In this document: positions 7,312 to 14,833 of the stretch, piece by piece
How the letters are laid out: every line of letters starts with the position of its first letter
Position numbering within the stretch: the stretch's first letter is position 1
From: Nocardioides lianchengensis
GTDB lineage: Bacteria > Actinomycetota > Actinomycetes > Propionibacteriales > Nocardioidaceae
Length of the DNA: 64,000 bases
Reading direction: 5' to 3'
NCBI RefSeq assembly: GCF_900101465.1
Contig: NZ_FMZM01000007.1
Span: 195,943-259,942, forward strand
The notes under the pieces: generated by a model
The model's database searches: none
The model's input: only the letters and a program-made list of their open reading frames with translations
What the model was told of the DNA's origin: nothing
Made by a program: the position numbers and the translations under genes

Positions 7312-8526
7312 GTGGCGTACTACCGGCAGGTCGGCGAGGTCCCGCGGCAGCGGCACACCCAGCAGCGCGGCCCCGACGGGCGGCTGCACCGCGAGGAGCT
7401 GGTGGGGGAGGAGGGCTTCTCGTCCGACTCCTCGCTGCTCTACCACCGCGGCGTCCCCTCGGCGATCACGGCCAGCGAGGTCTGGGAGCTGCCGTCGCAG
7501 CGGACGGTTCCCAACCACCCCCTGAAGCCCCGCCACCTGCGCCTCCACGCGCTCTTCCCCCCGGTGGTGGAGGAGGTTGCGCAGCAACCGTCTCGACACC
7601 CCGACGCGGTGGTCGACCGCCGGCTGGTGCTCGGCAACGCCGACGTCCGGATCTCGTACGTCGTCACCGGGGACGCGCCCTCGGCGTACTACCGCAACGC
7701 CACCGGTGACGAGTGCGTCTTCGTCGAGTCCGGCAGCGGGGCGGTCGAGACGGTCTTCGGCGTGGTGCCCTACCGCTCCGGCGACTACGTCGTGATCCCG
7801 CGGGCGACCACGCACCGGTGGGTGCCGGCGTCGTCCTCCCGTCTCTACGCGATCGAGTCGAACAGCCACGTCGCCCCGCCGAAGCGCTACCTCTCCCGCT
7901 ACGGCCAGCTGCTGGAGCACGCGCCGTACTGCGAACGCGACCTGCACGGCCCCTCCGCACCCCTGCTGGTCGAGGGCGCCGACGTCGAGGTGCTGGTCAA
8001 GCACCGCACCAGCGCCGGCGTGGTCGGCACCCGGCTCACCTGCGCGACCCACCCCTTCGACGTGGTCGGCTGGGGCGGCTGCCTCTACCCCTACACGCTG
8101 AACATCGAGGACTACATGCCGATCACCGGCAAGGTCCACCAGCCGCCGCCGGTGCACCAGGTCTTCGAGGGCCGCAACTTCGTGGTCTGCAACTTCCTGC
8201 CCCGCAAGGTCGACTACCACCCGCTCGCGATCCCGGTGCCCTACTACCACTCGAACGTCGACAGCGACGAGGTGATGTTCTACGTCGCCGGCGACTACGA
8301 GGCCCGCAAGGGCTCCGGCATCGGCCTCGGCTCGATCTCCCTGCACCCCGGCGGCCACGCCCACGGCCCCCAGCCCTCGGCCATCGAGGCCTCCCTCGGC
8401 GCCGAGTTCTTCGAGGAGTCCGCCGTCATGGTCGACACCTTCGCCCCGCTCGAGCTCGGCGAGGGCGGCCTCGCCGTCGAGGACGACGCCTACCCCTGGA
8501 CCTGGGCCGCCGACACCGGTGGTTGA
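7312..8526 (+). CDS. hmgA: Homogentisate 1,2-dioxygenase
   Basis: 404 residues; cleaves the ring of homogentisate to maleylacetoacetate using Fe(II). The GTG at 7312 has GGAGGG six bases upstream. Recognisable segments: MAYYRQVGEVPRQRHTQ, EEGFSSDSSLLYHRGVPSAI, NADVRISYVVTGD, YRNATGDECVFVESG, VVIPRATTHRW, and the iron-site region YYHSNVDSDEVMFYVAGDYE (His and Glu ligands) with SLHPGGHAHGP (His ligand). It faces the fahA operon. Oddity: between HLRLHALF and DRRLVLGNADV, where relatives as I recall have a short loop, there are about 15 extra residues (near 82–98). Their DNA (7575–7600) contains a small hairpin and a TCTCGACACC end resembling the extragenic repeat that follows the gene. The TGA stop itself lies inside that repeat. 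Confidence 0.96.
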   Translation: MAYYRQVGEVPRQRHTQQRGPDGRLHREELVGEEGFSSDSSLLYHRGVPSAITASEVWELPSQRTVPNHPLKPRHLRLHALFPPVVEEVAQQPSRHPDAVVDRRLVLGNADVRISYVVTGDAPSAYYRNATGDECVFVESGSGAVETVFGVVPYRSGDYVVIPRATTHRWVPASSSRLYAIESNSHVAPPKRYLSRYGQLLEHAPYCERDLHGPSAPLLVEGADVEVLVKHRTSAGVVGTRLTCATHPFDVVGWGGCLYPYTLNIEDYMPITGKVHQPPPVHQVFEGRNFVVCNFLPRKVDYHPLAIPVPYYHSNVDSDEVMFYVAGDYEARKGSGIGLGSISLHPGGHAHGPQPSAIEASLGAEFFEESAVMVDTFAPLELGEGGLAVEDDAYPWTWAADTGG

Positions 8527-8586
8527 GCAGCGACGAGGTCCCGGTGGTTGAGCAGCGAAGGACGACGTCCTGAGCGTGTCGAAACC
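8518..8586. repeat. Dispersed GGTTGAGCAGCG...TCGAAACC extragenic repeat (tandem start)
   Basis: Two left ends, GGTGGTTGAGCAGCGA at 8518 and again at 8543, are followed by one right end, GTGTCGAAACC, ending at 8586. The first left end supplies the TGA stop of hmgA. Variants occur at 34841–34903 and 36324–36353 (GGTCGAGTAGCG ... ATCGAGACC), and a lone right end (GCGTATCGAGACC) occurs at 13589–13601. I recall similar extragenic units in Nocardioides and related genomes; their role is unknown. Confidence 0.75.
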
Positions 8587-8834
8587 CCCGCAGCCCACAA
8601 GTGACGTCCACCCCGACCCACCCCCGCGCGTGACACCCGCATGCCCCTGCGCCGCCGTACGACGACCGCGCCGCGGGTCCAGGGGCAGCGGTGAGCAGTC
8701 CACCGATCCGGGCAGGCGATCGGTGGCTGGCGCACCGCCGCAGCGGCGGGTCCGTGCGACACGCCCGATCCGCGGTGGCCGGCCCACCTGCTGCGCGATC
8801 ACAACTTTGGACAGCTCACCGCCGCCACCGCCCC
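8587..8834. other. Intergenic region between convergent genes, with a terminator-like hairpin
   Basis: From the hmgA stop to the end of the glycosyltransferase gene there are 308 bases (8527–8834) without a supportable gene. After the repeat ending at 8586, the clearest structure is a perfect 8-bp inverted repeat (CACCGATC 8701–8708, GATCGGTG 8718–8725, 9-nt loop), which could end transcription from either side. Open frames here have atypical composition and no ribosome sites. Confidence 0.5.
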
Positions 8835-9956
8835 CTACGCCCCCAGCGGTACGACGAGCCGCCCGGCGTGCACGCCGAGCATCCGGTCGACGGTCGCCGA
8901 CCAGGGGAAGAGCGACGCTCGCGCCCGGGCCGCCGCCCGGCGGACCGGGACCGGTCGGGCCGCGACCTCCAGCACCGCGTCGGCCAGCGAGGTCGCGTTC
9001 GGAGCCCCCCAGCCGCCCGAGGTCGCGTCGACCAGCTCGCGGGCACCGCCCCGGTCCGCGGTGACGACCGGGGTGCCGCAGGCCAGCGCCTCCAGCACGG
9101 CCAGGCCGAAGGTCTCGCCGGGGCAGACCGACAGCGCGACGTCGGCGGCGGCGAGCCGGCGGGCCAGGTCGGCGCGGCCGTCGACGAACCCGTGGAAGAC
9201 GACCGGCGCGGCGCCGGCCAGGGCGAGCAGCTCGTCGCGGTGCGGGCCCTCGCCGTACACGTCGAGGCGCAGCGGCACCCCGCGCCGGTGCAGCTCGACG
9301 GCGGTCGCGACGGCCAGGTGGGGCGACTTCTCGCGCGACAGCCGCCCGGCGTGGACCAGCCGCAGCACCCCGTCGACGGGGCGCGACGCAGCCGCGAGCG
9401 GCGGGCGGAAGGTGTCCAGGTCGACCCCGAGCGGCACCTGCTCGACCGGGCACCCGGCGGAGTCGGCGAGCGCCTGGAACTCCCGGCGGGCGTACGCCGA
9501 CGTCACGACCACGGTGTCGAAGCTGCGCACCAGCAGCCGGTTGAGCAGCGCGATGGACACCTTCGAGGTGGCGTCGAGGCCGGTGCGCATCGCGAGCATG
9601 TCGCCCAGCCGCTCGTGCGAGAACAGCACCGTCCGGACCCCGTGCCGCCGGGCCCAGCGTGCGACCGGCAGCAGGGTCAGCTTGTCGCTCGACTCGACCG
9701 ACGTCGGCCCGAACTCCTCCAGCACGTCGATCACCCGCCACGGCTCCACGATCAGCCGGTAGCCGCCCCCGACCCGCGGCGCCCGCAGCTGCACGACGAG
9801 GCCCTCGGGTGTGCGGGTGCGCGCGTCGACGGGACCCGGTACGACGAGCAGACGCTCGGCCCCGGCGCCGGCGTACCCCCGTCCGAGGGCGGCGACGGCG
9901 GTCTTCATCCCCCCGGAGGCGGGGCCGATGAAGTTGGCCAGCTGGGCGATGCGCAC
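8835..9956 (-). CDS. GT4-family glycosyltransferase (GT-B fold)
   Basis: 373 residues. Amino-terminal segment MRIAQLANFIGPASGGMKTA is the glycine-rich acceptor-side loop of GT4 enzymes. The donor half carries HAGRLSREKSPHLAV, VYGEGPHRDEL and the nucleotide-sugar signature CPGETFGLAVLEALACGTP (E-x7-E), then TADRGGARELVD. These enzymes transfer a sugar, often mannose from GDP-mannose, to lipid or glycan acceptors at the cytoplasmic face, and relatives include MgtA/PimB-type mannosyltransferases. The gene stands alone on the minus strand, facing hmgA. A hairpin at 10021–10057 separates it from the next upstream gene. The sugar and acceptor are not deducible. Confidence 0.88.
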   Translation of the reverse strand: MRIAQLANFIGPASGGMKTAVAALGRGYAGAGAERLLVVPGPVDARTRTPEGLVVQLRAPRVGGGYRLIVEPWRVIDVLEEFGPTSVESSDKLTLLPVARWARRHGVRTVLFSHERLGDMLAMRTGLDATSKVSIALLNRLLVRSFDTVVVTSAYARREFQALADSAGCPVEQVPLGVDLDTFRPPLAAASRPVDGVLRLVHAGRLSREKSPHLAVATAVELHRRGVPLRLDVYGEGPHRDELLALAGAAPVVFHGFVDGRADLARRLAAADVALSVCPGETFGLAVLEALACGTPVVTADRGGARELVDATSGGWGAPNATSLADAVLEVAARPVPVRRAAARARASLFPWSATVDRMLGVHAGRLVVPLGA

Positions 9957-10020
9957 GCCCGCACCCTCTCGGCGAGCGGTGAACGGACGGCGACCACGAC
10001 ACGTGCGGGCGTGAAATGCC

Positions 10021-10057
10021 GGACGCCGTACCCGCCGAGGTGGCGGGTACGGCGTCC
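10021..10057 (-). terminator. Rho-independent-type terminator hairpin
   Basis: Perfect 16-bp inverted repeat (10021–10036 with 10042–10057, 5-nt loop GAGGT) located 17 nt past the stop of the minus-strand membrane protein gene at 10075. There is no T-tract, as is usual in high-GC actinobacteria. Confidence 0.8.
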
Positions 10058-10074
10058 GAGCGGATGCGCGTGGC

Positions 10075-10917
10075 TCAGGCCACGACCTGCTGGCCGGTGA
10101 GCTTCTTGTAGGTGTACGCCGTGCCGATCAGCACCAGCGGGTAGGTCACCAGGACACCCACACCGCAGGCGATGGCGCCGGCGCCGGCGACCAGGTAGCC
10201 GACGATCGCCCAGACCAGGGCGTTGCCGAGGTTGTCCTTGACGAGGTTGATGCTCGCCTTGATCGCGTCGACCGGGGCGAGCCCCTTGTCGATCACGAAG
10301 TAGAGGCTGTAGCTGCTCGCGATGGCGAACGCGATGCCCGGGAGGAAGCAGAGGAGGTAGCCGACGAAGGTGCCCGCCGCGATCAGCAGGCTGGTGACGA
10401 CGACCGGGCCCAGGTTGTCGAGCTTGAAGATCGAGGCGGCCTGGAAGGGCCGTCCCTCGGTCACGCCGAGCGCGCCGCGGATGAGGCCGGCGCCGATCAC
10501 CAGGCTGGCGAAGAGGATCAGGGCGATCAGGATCGCGGTGGCGATCATGGTGACGATGAAGCCGGAGCCGTCGGTGCAGGTGGACGAGAACGTCTCGGGG
10601 TCGTAGGTGCACTCGGCGGGGCTGGTCAGCAGCATCATGATCACGAAGCCGATGCCGTAGGCGATGCCGACGCCGACGAAGAGCACCAGGCCGGCGATGA
10701 TCCACTGGGCGGCGCCCTCCTGGAACTTCTTCCAGCCGTAGGACAGAGCCGCGCCCAGCTCCCAGGAGGCCGGACCGGTCGGGGGCGCGCCGTACGGGGT
10801 TCCGGCCGGAGGCGGAGGCGGGGGCGGCGGCGTCGCGCCGTACGGCTGGTAGCCCCCGGCGGGCGGCTCCTGCGGCGGCGGTGCGGGCGGGTCGACGGGG
10901 GGCTCGTTCGCGGACAT
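10075..10917 (-). CDS. Proline-rich-headed multi-pass membrane protein
   Basis: 280 residues from the ATG at 10917, chosen because GAGGAG precedes it. The first ~50 residues are Pro/Gly/Tyr-rich (PPPPPPPPAGTPYGAPPTG) and presumably cytoplasmic. Then come WELGAALSYGWKKFQEG and about five to six hydrophobic segments (for example IIAGLVLFVGVGIAYGIGFV and IATAILIALILFASLVIGAG). A soluble loop contains two Cys (AECTYDPETFSSTCTDG) that may form an external disulfide. The 'W..G.A.SYGW.KF' start and the later ASINLVKDNLGNALVW repeat resemble actinobacterial membrane proteins of unknown role. No enzymatic motif is visible. It stands alone and is divergent from the YdeP-type gene. Confidence 0.8.
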   Translation of the reverse strand: MSANEPPVDPPAPPPQEPPAGGYQPYGATPPPPPPPPAGTPYGAPPTGPASWELGAALSYGWKKFQEGAAQWIIAGLVLFVGVGIAYGIGFVIMMLLTSPAECTYDPETFSSTCTDGSGFIVTMIATAILIALILFASLVIGAGLIRGALGVTEGRPFQAASIFKLDNLGPVVVTSLLIAAGTFVGYLLCFLPGIAFAIASSYSLYFVIDKGLAPVDAIKASINLVKDNLGNALVWAIVGYLVAGAGAIACGVGVLVTYPLVLIGTAYTYKKLTGQQVVA

Positions 10918-11071
10918 GCGGGCTCCTCGGGGGACGGGCCGGGCAGGGGCCGGCACTCAACAGGAAGGTAGTGGTGACCCCAGGGCCGGGAAATGACCCG
11001 TTCGGGGGGTGGCGCGACGCTGCTGCCAGGGGGTGCTCATACCGGTACGGCGGTCCGGGTAAACATGGGTC

Positions 11072-13438
11072 ATGGCCCGACGTTCACGACAGCGCGAGAT
11101 CGACGAGGCCGACGTCGAGGTCGGCGCCCCGCAGGACCACGCGGCGGGGCCGACGGCGGTGGCCGTGAGCATGAAGCGGGCGATCGGCCACATGGGGGTC
11201 AAGCGCACCGCCCAGACCCTGCTGCGGCTCAACCAGGCCGACGGCTTCGACTGTCAGGGCTGCGCCTGGCCGGACCCGAGCCCGGACCACCGGCACACGG
11301 CCGAGTTCTGCGAGAACGGCGCCAAGGCGGTCGCCGATGAGGCGACCCGCGACCTGATCGGACGGGAGTTCTTCGCGCAGCACCCGGTGGCCGAGCTGGC
11401 CGAGCACACCGACTACTGGCTCAACCAGCAGGGCCGGATCACCGAGCCGATGGTGCTGCGCGCCGGCGGCACCCACTACGAGCCGATCACCTGGGGCGAC
11501 GCGTTCGCGACGATCGGTCGCCACCTCACCGCGATCGAGCCCGACCAGGCCGTCTTCTACACCTCGGGCAAGACCTCCAACGAGGCCGCGTTCCTCTACC
11601 AGCTCTTCGCCCGCGCCTACGGCACCAACAACCTCCCGGACTGCTCCAACATGTGCCACGAGTCGACCTCGGTGGGTCTCGCCGAGGTGATCGGCATCGG
11701 CAAGGGGTCGGTCTCGCTCGAGGACGTCCATCGGGCCGAGCTGATCGTGATCCTGGGCCAGAACCCCGGCACCAACCACCCGCGGATGCTCTCCGCGCTC
11801 GAGGAGGCCAAGGGCAATGGCGCCAGGATCGTGGCCGTCAACCCGCTCAAGGAGGCGGGCCTGGTCCGGTTCAAGAACCCCCAGAACGTACGCGGCGTCG
11901 TCGGCCACGGCACCGGCCTCGCCGACCGCTACCTGCAGATCCGCAGCAACGGCGACCTGGCCCTCCTGCAGGCGCTCGGGGCTCTGCTGATCGAGCGCGG
12001 CGCGGTCGACCGCGACTTCGTCGAGCGCCACACCACCGGCTTCGAGGAGTACGCCGCCGCGCTGGCCGACCTCGACTGGGACAAGGTGCTCCGCTCGACG
12101 GGCCTGACCCGCGCCGAGATCGAGGACACCGCCGACCTGCTGGCCGCGTCCGAGCGGACCGTCTTCTGCTGGGCGATGGGCATTACCCAGCACCACAACG
12201 CCGTCGCCACCGTGAAGGAGATCGCCAACCTGGCCTTCCTCCAGGGCAACATCGGCAAGCCCGGCGCCGGCCTCTGCCCGGTCCGCGGCCACTCCAACGT
12301 GCAGGGCGACCGCACCATGGGCATCTGGGAGCGCCCGCCGGGTCACTTCCTCGACAGCCTCCAGCGCGAGCTGGGCTTCGACCCCCCGCGCGAGCACGGG
12401 TACGACGCCGTCGCCGCGATCCGGGCGCTGCGCGACGGCGACGCGAAGGTCTTCATCGGCATGGGCGGCAACTTCGTCTCGGCCGCGCCGGACACCTCCG
12501 TCACCGAGGAGGCGATGCGCGCGGCCGACCTGACCGTGCACGTCTCGACCAAGCTCAACCGCTCCCACGTCGTCCACGGCCGCGAGGCGCTGATCCTGCC
12601 CGCCCTCGGGCGCAGCGAGCGCGACCTCACCGGCGGGCGGGTGCAGCGGGTCAGCGTCGAGGACTCGATGTCGGCGGTGCACACCTCGCACGGCCCGCTG
12701 AAGCCGGCGTCGCCGTACCTCCGCTCCGAGGTCGACATCGTCTGCTCGATCGCCGAGGCCACCCTCGGGCAGGGGCACCACCTGCCGTGGGCGGCGTACC
12801 GCGCCGACTACGCCGAGGTACGGCGCACGATCGCCAAGGTCGTCCCCGGCTGCGCGTCGTACGACGAGAAGGCCTCGCAGCCCGGCGGCTTCGTGCTGCC
12901 CCACCCGCCGCGCGACACCCGGACCTTCCCGACCAAGCTGGACAAGGCGATCTTCACCGTGAGCCCCGTCGAGGTGCTGGAGGTGCCGCCCGGCAAGCTG
13001 GTGCTGCAGACGATCCGCTCGCACGACCAGTTCAACACCACGATCTACGGGCTCTCGGACCGCTACCGCGGCATCGAGAACGGCCGCCGCGTCATCTTCC
13101 TGCACCCCGACGACATCACCGCCCTGGGCTTCGCCGAGGGCGACCTCGTCGACATCATCAGCGAGTGGGAGGACGGCTCGGTCCGTCAGGTGCCGACGTT
13201 CCGGGTGGTGTCCTACGACCAGCCCCGCGGCTGCGCGGCGGCGTACTACCCCGAGACCAACCCGCTGATCGCCCTCGACCACACCGCCGAGGGCAGCAAC
13301 CAGCCGGCGTACAAGTCGATCATCGTCCGCCTCACCCCCTCCGACGGCGGCTCGACCGGGGTCGTCTCCACCCTGGCCAGCACCTACACCCGCGGCGACG
13401 AGGCCAAGCGGACCGTCGAGCCCGACCAGCTCTCCTGA
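11072..13438 (+). CDS. FdhF/YdeP-family molybdopterin oxidoreductase
   Basis: 788 residues, the length of YdeP (~760). N-terminal FDCQGCAWPDP (Cys61, Cys64) and DCSNMCHESTSVGL (Cys191, Cys195) are YdeP-family hallmarks. The molybdopterin domains follow: ITWGDAFATIGRHL, FYTSGKTSNEAAFLYQLFAR, VILGQNPGTNHPRML, AMGITQHHNAVATVKEIANL, QGNIGKPGAGLCPVRGHSNV and the C-terminal dinucleotide-binding domain (TIRSHDQFNTTIYGLSDRYR). It is a soluble cytoplasmic enzyme without a signal peptide. Family members are linked to acid tolerance or formate-like chemistry, but the substrate is unsettled. No fdhD, electron-transfer or cofactor gene is adjacent. The ATG at 11072 lacks a clear Shine-Dalgarno sequence and may be leaderless (TAAACA at 11060–11065). 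Confidence 0.9.
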   Translation: MARRSRQREIDEADVEVGAPQDHAAGPTAVAVSMKRAIGHMGVKRTAQTLLRLNQADGFDCQGCAWPDPSPDHRHTAEFCENGAKAVADEATRDLIGREFFAQHPVAELAEHTDYWLNQQGRITEPMVLRAGGTHYEPITWGDAFATIGRHLTAIEPDQAVFYTSGKTSNEAAFLYQLFARAYGTNNLPDCSNMCHESTSVGLAEVIGIGKGSVSLEDVHRAELIVILGQNPGTNHPRMLSALEEAKGNGARIVAVNPLKEAGLVRFKNPQNVRGVVGHGTGLADRYLQIRSNGDLALLQALGALLIERGAVDRDFVERHTTGFEEYAAALADLDWDKVLRSTGLTRAEIEDTADLLAASERTVFCWAMGITQHHNAVATVKEIANLAFLQGNIGKPGAGLCPVRGHSNVQGDRTMGIWERPPGHFLDSLQRELGFDPPREHGYDAVAAIRALRDGDAKVFIGMGGNFVSAAPDTSVTEEAMRAADLTVHVSTKLNRSHVVHGREALILPALGRSERDLTGGRVQRVSVEDSMSAVHTSHGPLKPASPYLRSEVDIVCSIAEATLGQGHHLPWAAYRADYAEVRRTIAKVVPGCASYDEKASQPGGFVLPHPPRDTRTFPTKLDKAIFTVSPVEVLEVPPGKLVLQTIRSHDQFNTTIYGLSDRYRGIENGRRVIFLHPDDITALGFAEGDLVDIISEWEDGSVRQVPTFRVVSYDQPRGCAAAYYPETNPLIALDHTAEGSNQPAYKSIIVRLTPSDGGSTGVVSTLASTYTRGDEAKRTVEPDQLS

Positions 13439-13472
13439 CCCGTCTCGGCGGTGGTCGCGGGGGCCGGCGAGA

Positions 13473-13558
13473 GTTTCATCGGCTGGCCGACGAACCTCAC
13501 GCCGGGACGACGAACGTTCATCGTCCCGGCGTGAGTTTTATCGGCTAGCCGATAAACC
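13473..13558. repeat. 86-bp nested palindrome
   Basis: A long inverted repeat centred on GAACGTTC (13512–13519) has about 43-nt arms with a few mismatches. Its core is a perfect GC-rich hairpin arm (CTCACGCCGGGACGA). Each outer end is itself palindromic: the right one is a perfect 20-bp palindrome at 13537–13556 (TTTATCGGCTAGCCGATAAA), and the left one (about 13475–13494) is a degenerate version. It follows the YdeP gene and can act as its terminator, but the nesting exceeds what a terminator needs. Confidence 0.85.
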
Positions 13559-13619
13559 TTTGCGGCCCGCCCAGCCACGAACGAGGCGGCGTATCGAGAC
13601 CCGGTGCGAGAATCACCCC

Positions 13620-13865
13620 ATGCTGGAGCTGCGACCCAACTGCGAGTGCTGCGACAAGGACCTGCCGCCCGACGCACCGGACGCGATGATCTGCACCTTC
13701 GAGTGCACCTGGTGCCGCGACTGCGCCGAGAACGTGCTGCTCGGGGTGTGCCCGAACTGCCAGGGCGGCTTCGCGCCCCGGCCGATTCGCCCGGCGGCCG
13801 CGCTCGAGCGCCACCCCGCCTCGACGGTCCGCGTGCTCGCCCAGGACTGCGGGGCGCGCGCATGA
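13620..13865 (+). CDS. DUF1272 zinc-ribbon-like small protein
   Basis: 81 residues with nine Cys, most in paired motifs: NCECCDKDLPPDAPDAMIC, FECTWCRDCAENVLLGVC and PNCQGGFAPRPIRPA. This is the DUF1272 family, a small cytoplasmic protein expected to bind zinc, of unknown role. Its last four bases (ATGA) are shared with the start of the pirin gene, so the two are translationally coupled; the pairing hints at a common stress- or redox-related function, which is inference. A lone right end of the dispersed extragenic repeat (13589–13601) lies just upstream. Confidence 0.9.
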   Translation: MLELRPNCECCDKDLPPDAPDAMICTFECTWCRDCAENVLLGVCPNCQGGFAPRPIRPAAALERHPASTVRVLAQDCGARA

Positions 13866-14833
13866 CCAACCCCGAGCGCGACCCCGACGTCCTGACCTGC
13901 GAGGCGCACGTGGTGCCCGGCGTCGAGATCATGACGCCGCGCGACGTACCCCTGGGCGGTCCCCGCGCCATGGGCGTACGACGCACGCTGCCCCAGCGCG
14001 GTCGCTCGCTGATCGGCGCCTGGTGCTTCCTCGACCACTACGGCCCCGACGACGTCGCCGACACCGGCGGGATGAAGGTCGCCCCGCACCCGCACACCGG
14101 GCTGCAGACGGTCAGCTGGCTGTTCACCGGCGAGATCGAGCACCGCGACAGCGCCGGCCACCACGCGATGGTCCGGCCGGGCGAGGTCAACCTGATGACC
14201 GCCGGGCACGGCATCAGCCACTCCGAGGTGTCGCCGCCCACCACGACGACCCTGCACGGCGCCCAGCTCTGGGTCGCCCTCCCCGACGCCGCCCGCGACA
14301 CCGCGCCGACCTTCGCCCACCACGCGCCGGCGCCGATCACCCGCGACGGCCTCGAGGCCCGGGTGTTCCTCGGCTCGCTGCTGGGGGAGACCTCGCCGGT
14401 CGCGACGTTCACCCCGCTGCTCGGCGCCGAGCTGCTGCTCGACCCCGGCACCGAGCTGGTCCTCGACGTCGACCCGTCGTACGAGCACGGCGTCCTGGTC
14501 GACGCCGGGACGGTCACCGCGGCCGGCACCGTCGTGGCCAAGGACGAGCTCGCCTACGTCCCGCCCGGCTCCGCCACCCTCGCGCTGCGGGCCGGCGCCG
14601 ACCCGGTCCGGCTGCTGCTCCTCGGCGGCCCGCCGTTCGGCGAGGCCATCGTGATGTGGTGGAACTTCGTCGGCCGCAGCCACGACGAGGTGGTCGCCTT
14701 CCGGAAGGAGTGGCAGGCCCAGATCACCCCCGACGGGCTGGTCGACGGCCGGTTCGGCATCCCCGTCGACGACCCGCTCCCGCCGATCCCGGCCCCGGCG
14801 CTGCCCAACGCGAGGCTGCGCGAGCGCCGCTAG
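13862..14833 (+). CDS. Pirin family protein (bicupin)
   Basis: 323 residues. The pirin N-terminal cupin is clear: VRRTLPQRGRSLIGAWCFLD, then metal ligands in HPHTGLQTVSWLFTGEIEHR and TAGHGISHSE (three His and one Glu). The C-terminal cupin has LLLGGPPFGEAIVMWWNFVG. Pirins are Fe(II)-binding, and some bacterial members act as quercetin dioxygenases or interact with metabolic enzymes; the role here is not known. The start overlaps the DUF1272 stop by 4 nt. The end overlaps by 4 nt the stop of a convergent gene. Confidence 0.93.
   Translation: MTNPERDPDVLTCEAHVVPGVEIMTPRDVPLGGPRAMGVRRTLPQRGRSLIGAWCFLDHYGPDDVADTGGMKVAPHPHTGLQTVSWLFTGEIEHRDSAGHHAMVRPGEVNLMTAGHGISHSEVSPPTTTTLHGAQLWVALPDAARDTAPTFAHHAPAPITRDGLEARVFLGSLLGETSPVATFTPLLGAELLLDPGTELVLDVDPSYEHGVLVDAGTVTAAGTVVAKDELAYVPPGSATLALRAGADPVRLLLLGGPPFGEAIVMWWNFVGRSHDEVVAFRKEWQAQITPDGLVDGRFGIPVDDPLPPIPAPALPNARLRERR

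Noticed and set aside
11084..13282. 732-codon minus-strand frame opposite the YdeP-type gene.
   Set aside because: Same GC-bias shadow; no domain or ribosome site, while the plus-strand gene has clear family motifs.
13473..13558. Insertion-sequence remnant or attachment site.
   Set aside because: No transposase fragment, target duplication or integrase is visible nearby; the element is described as a palindrome only.
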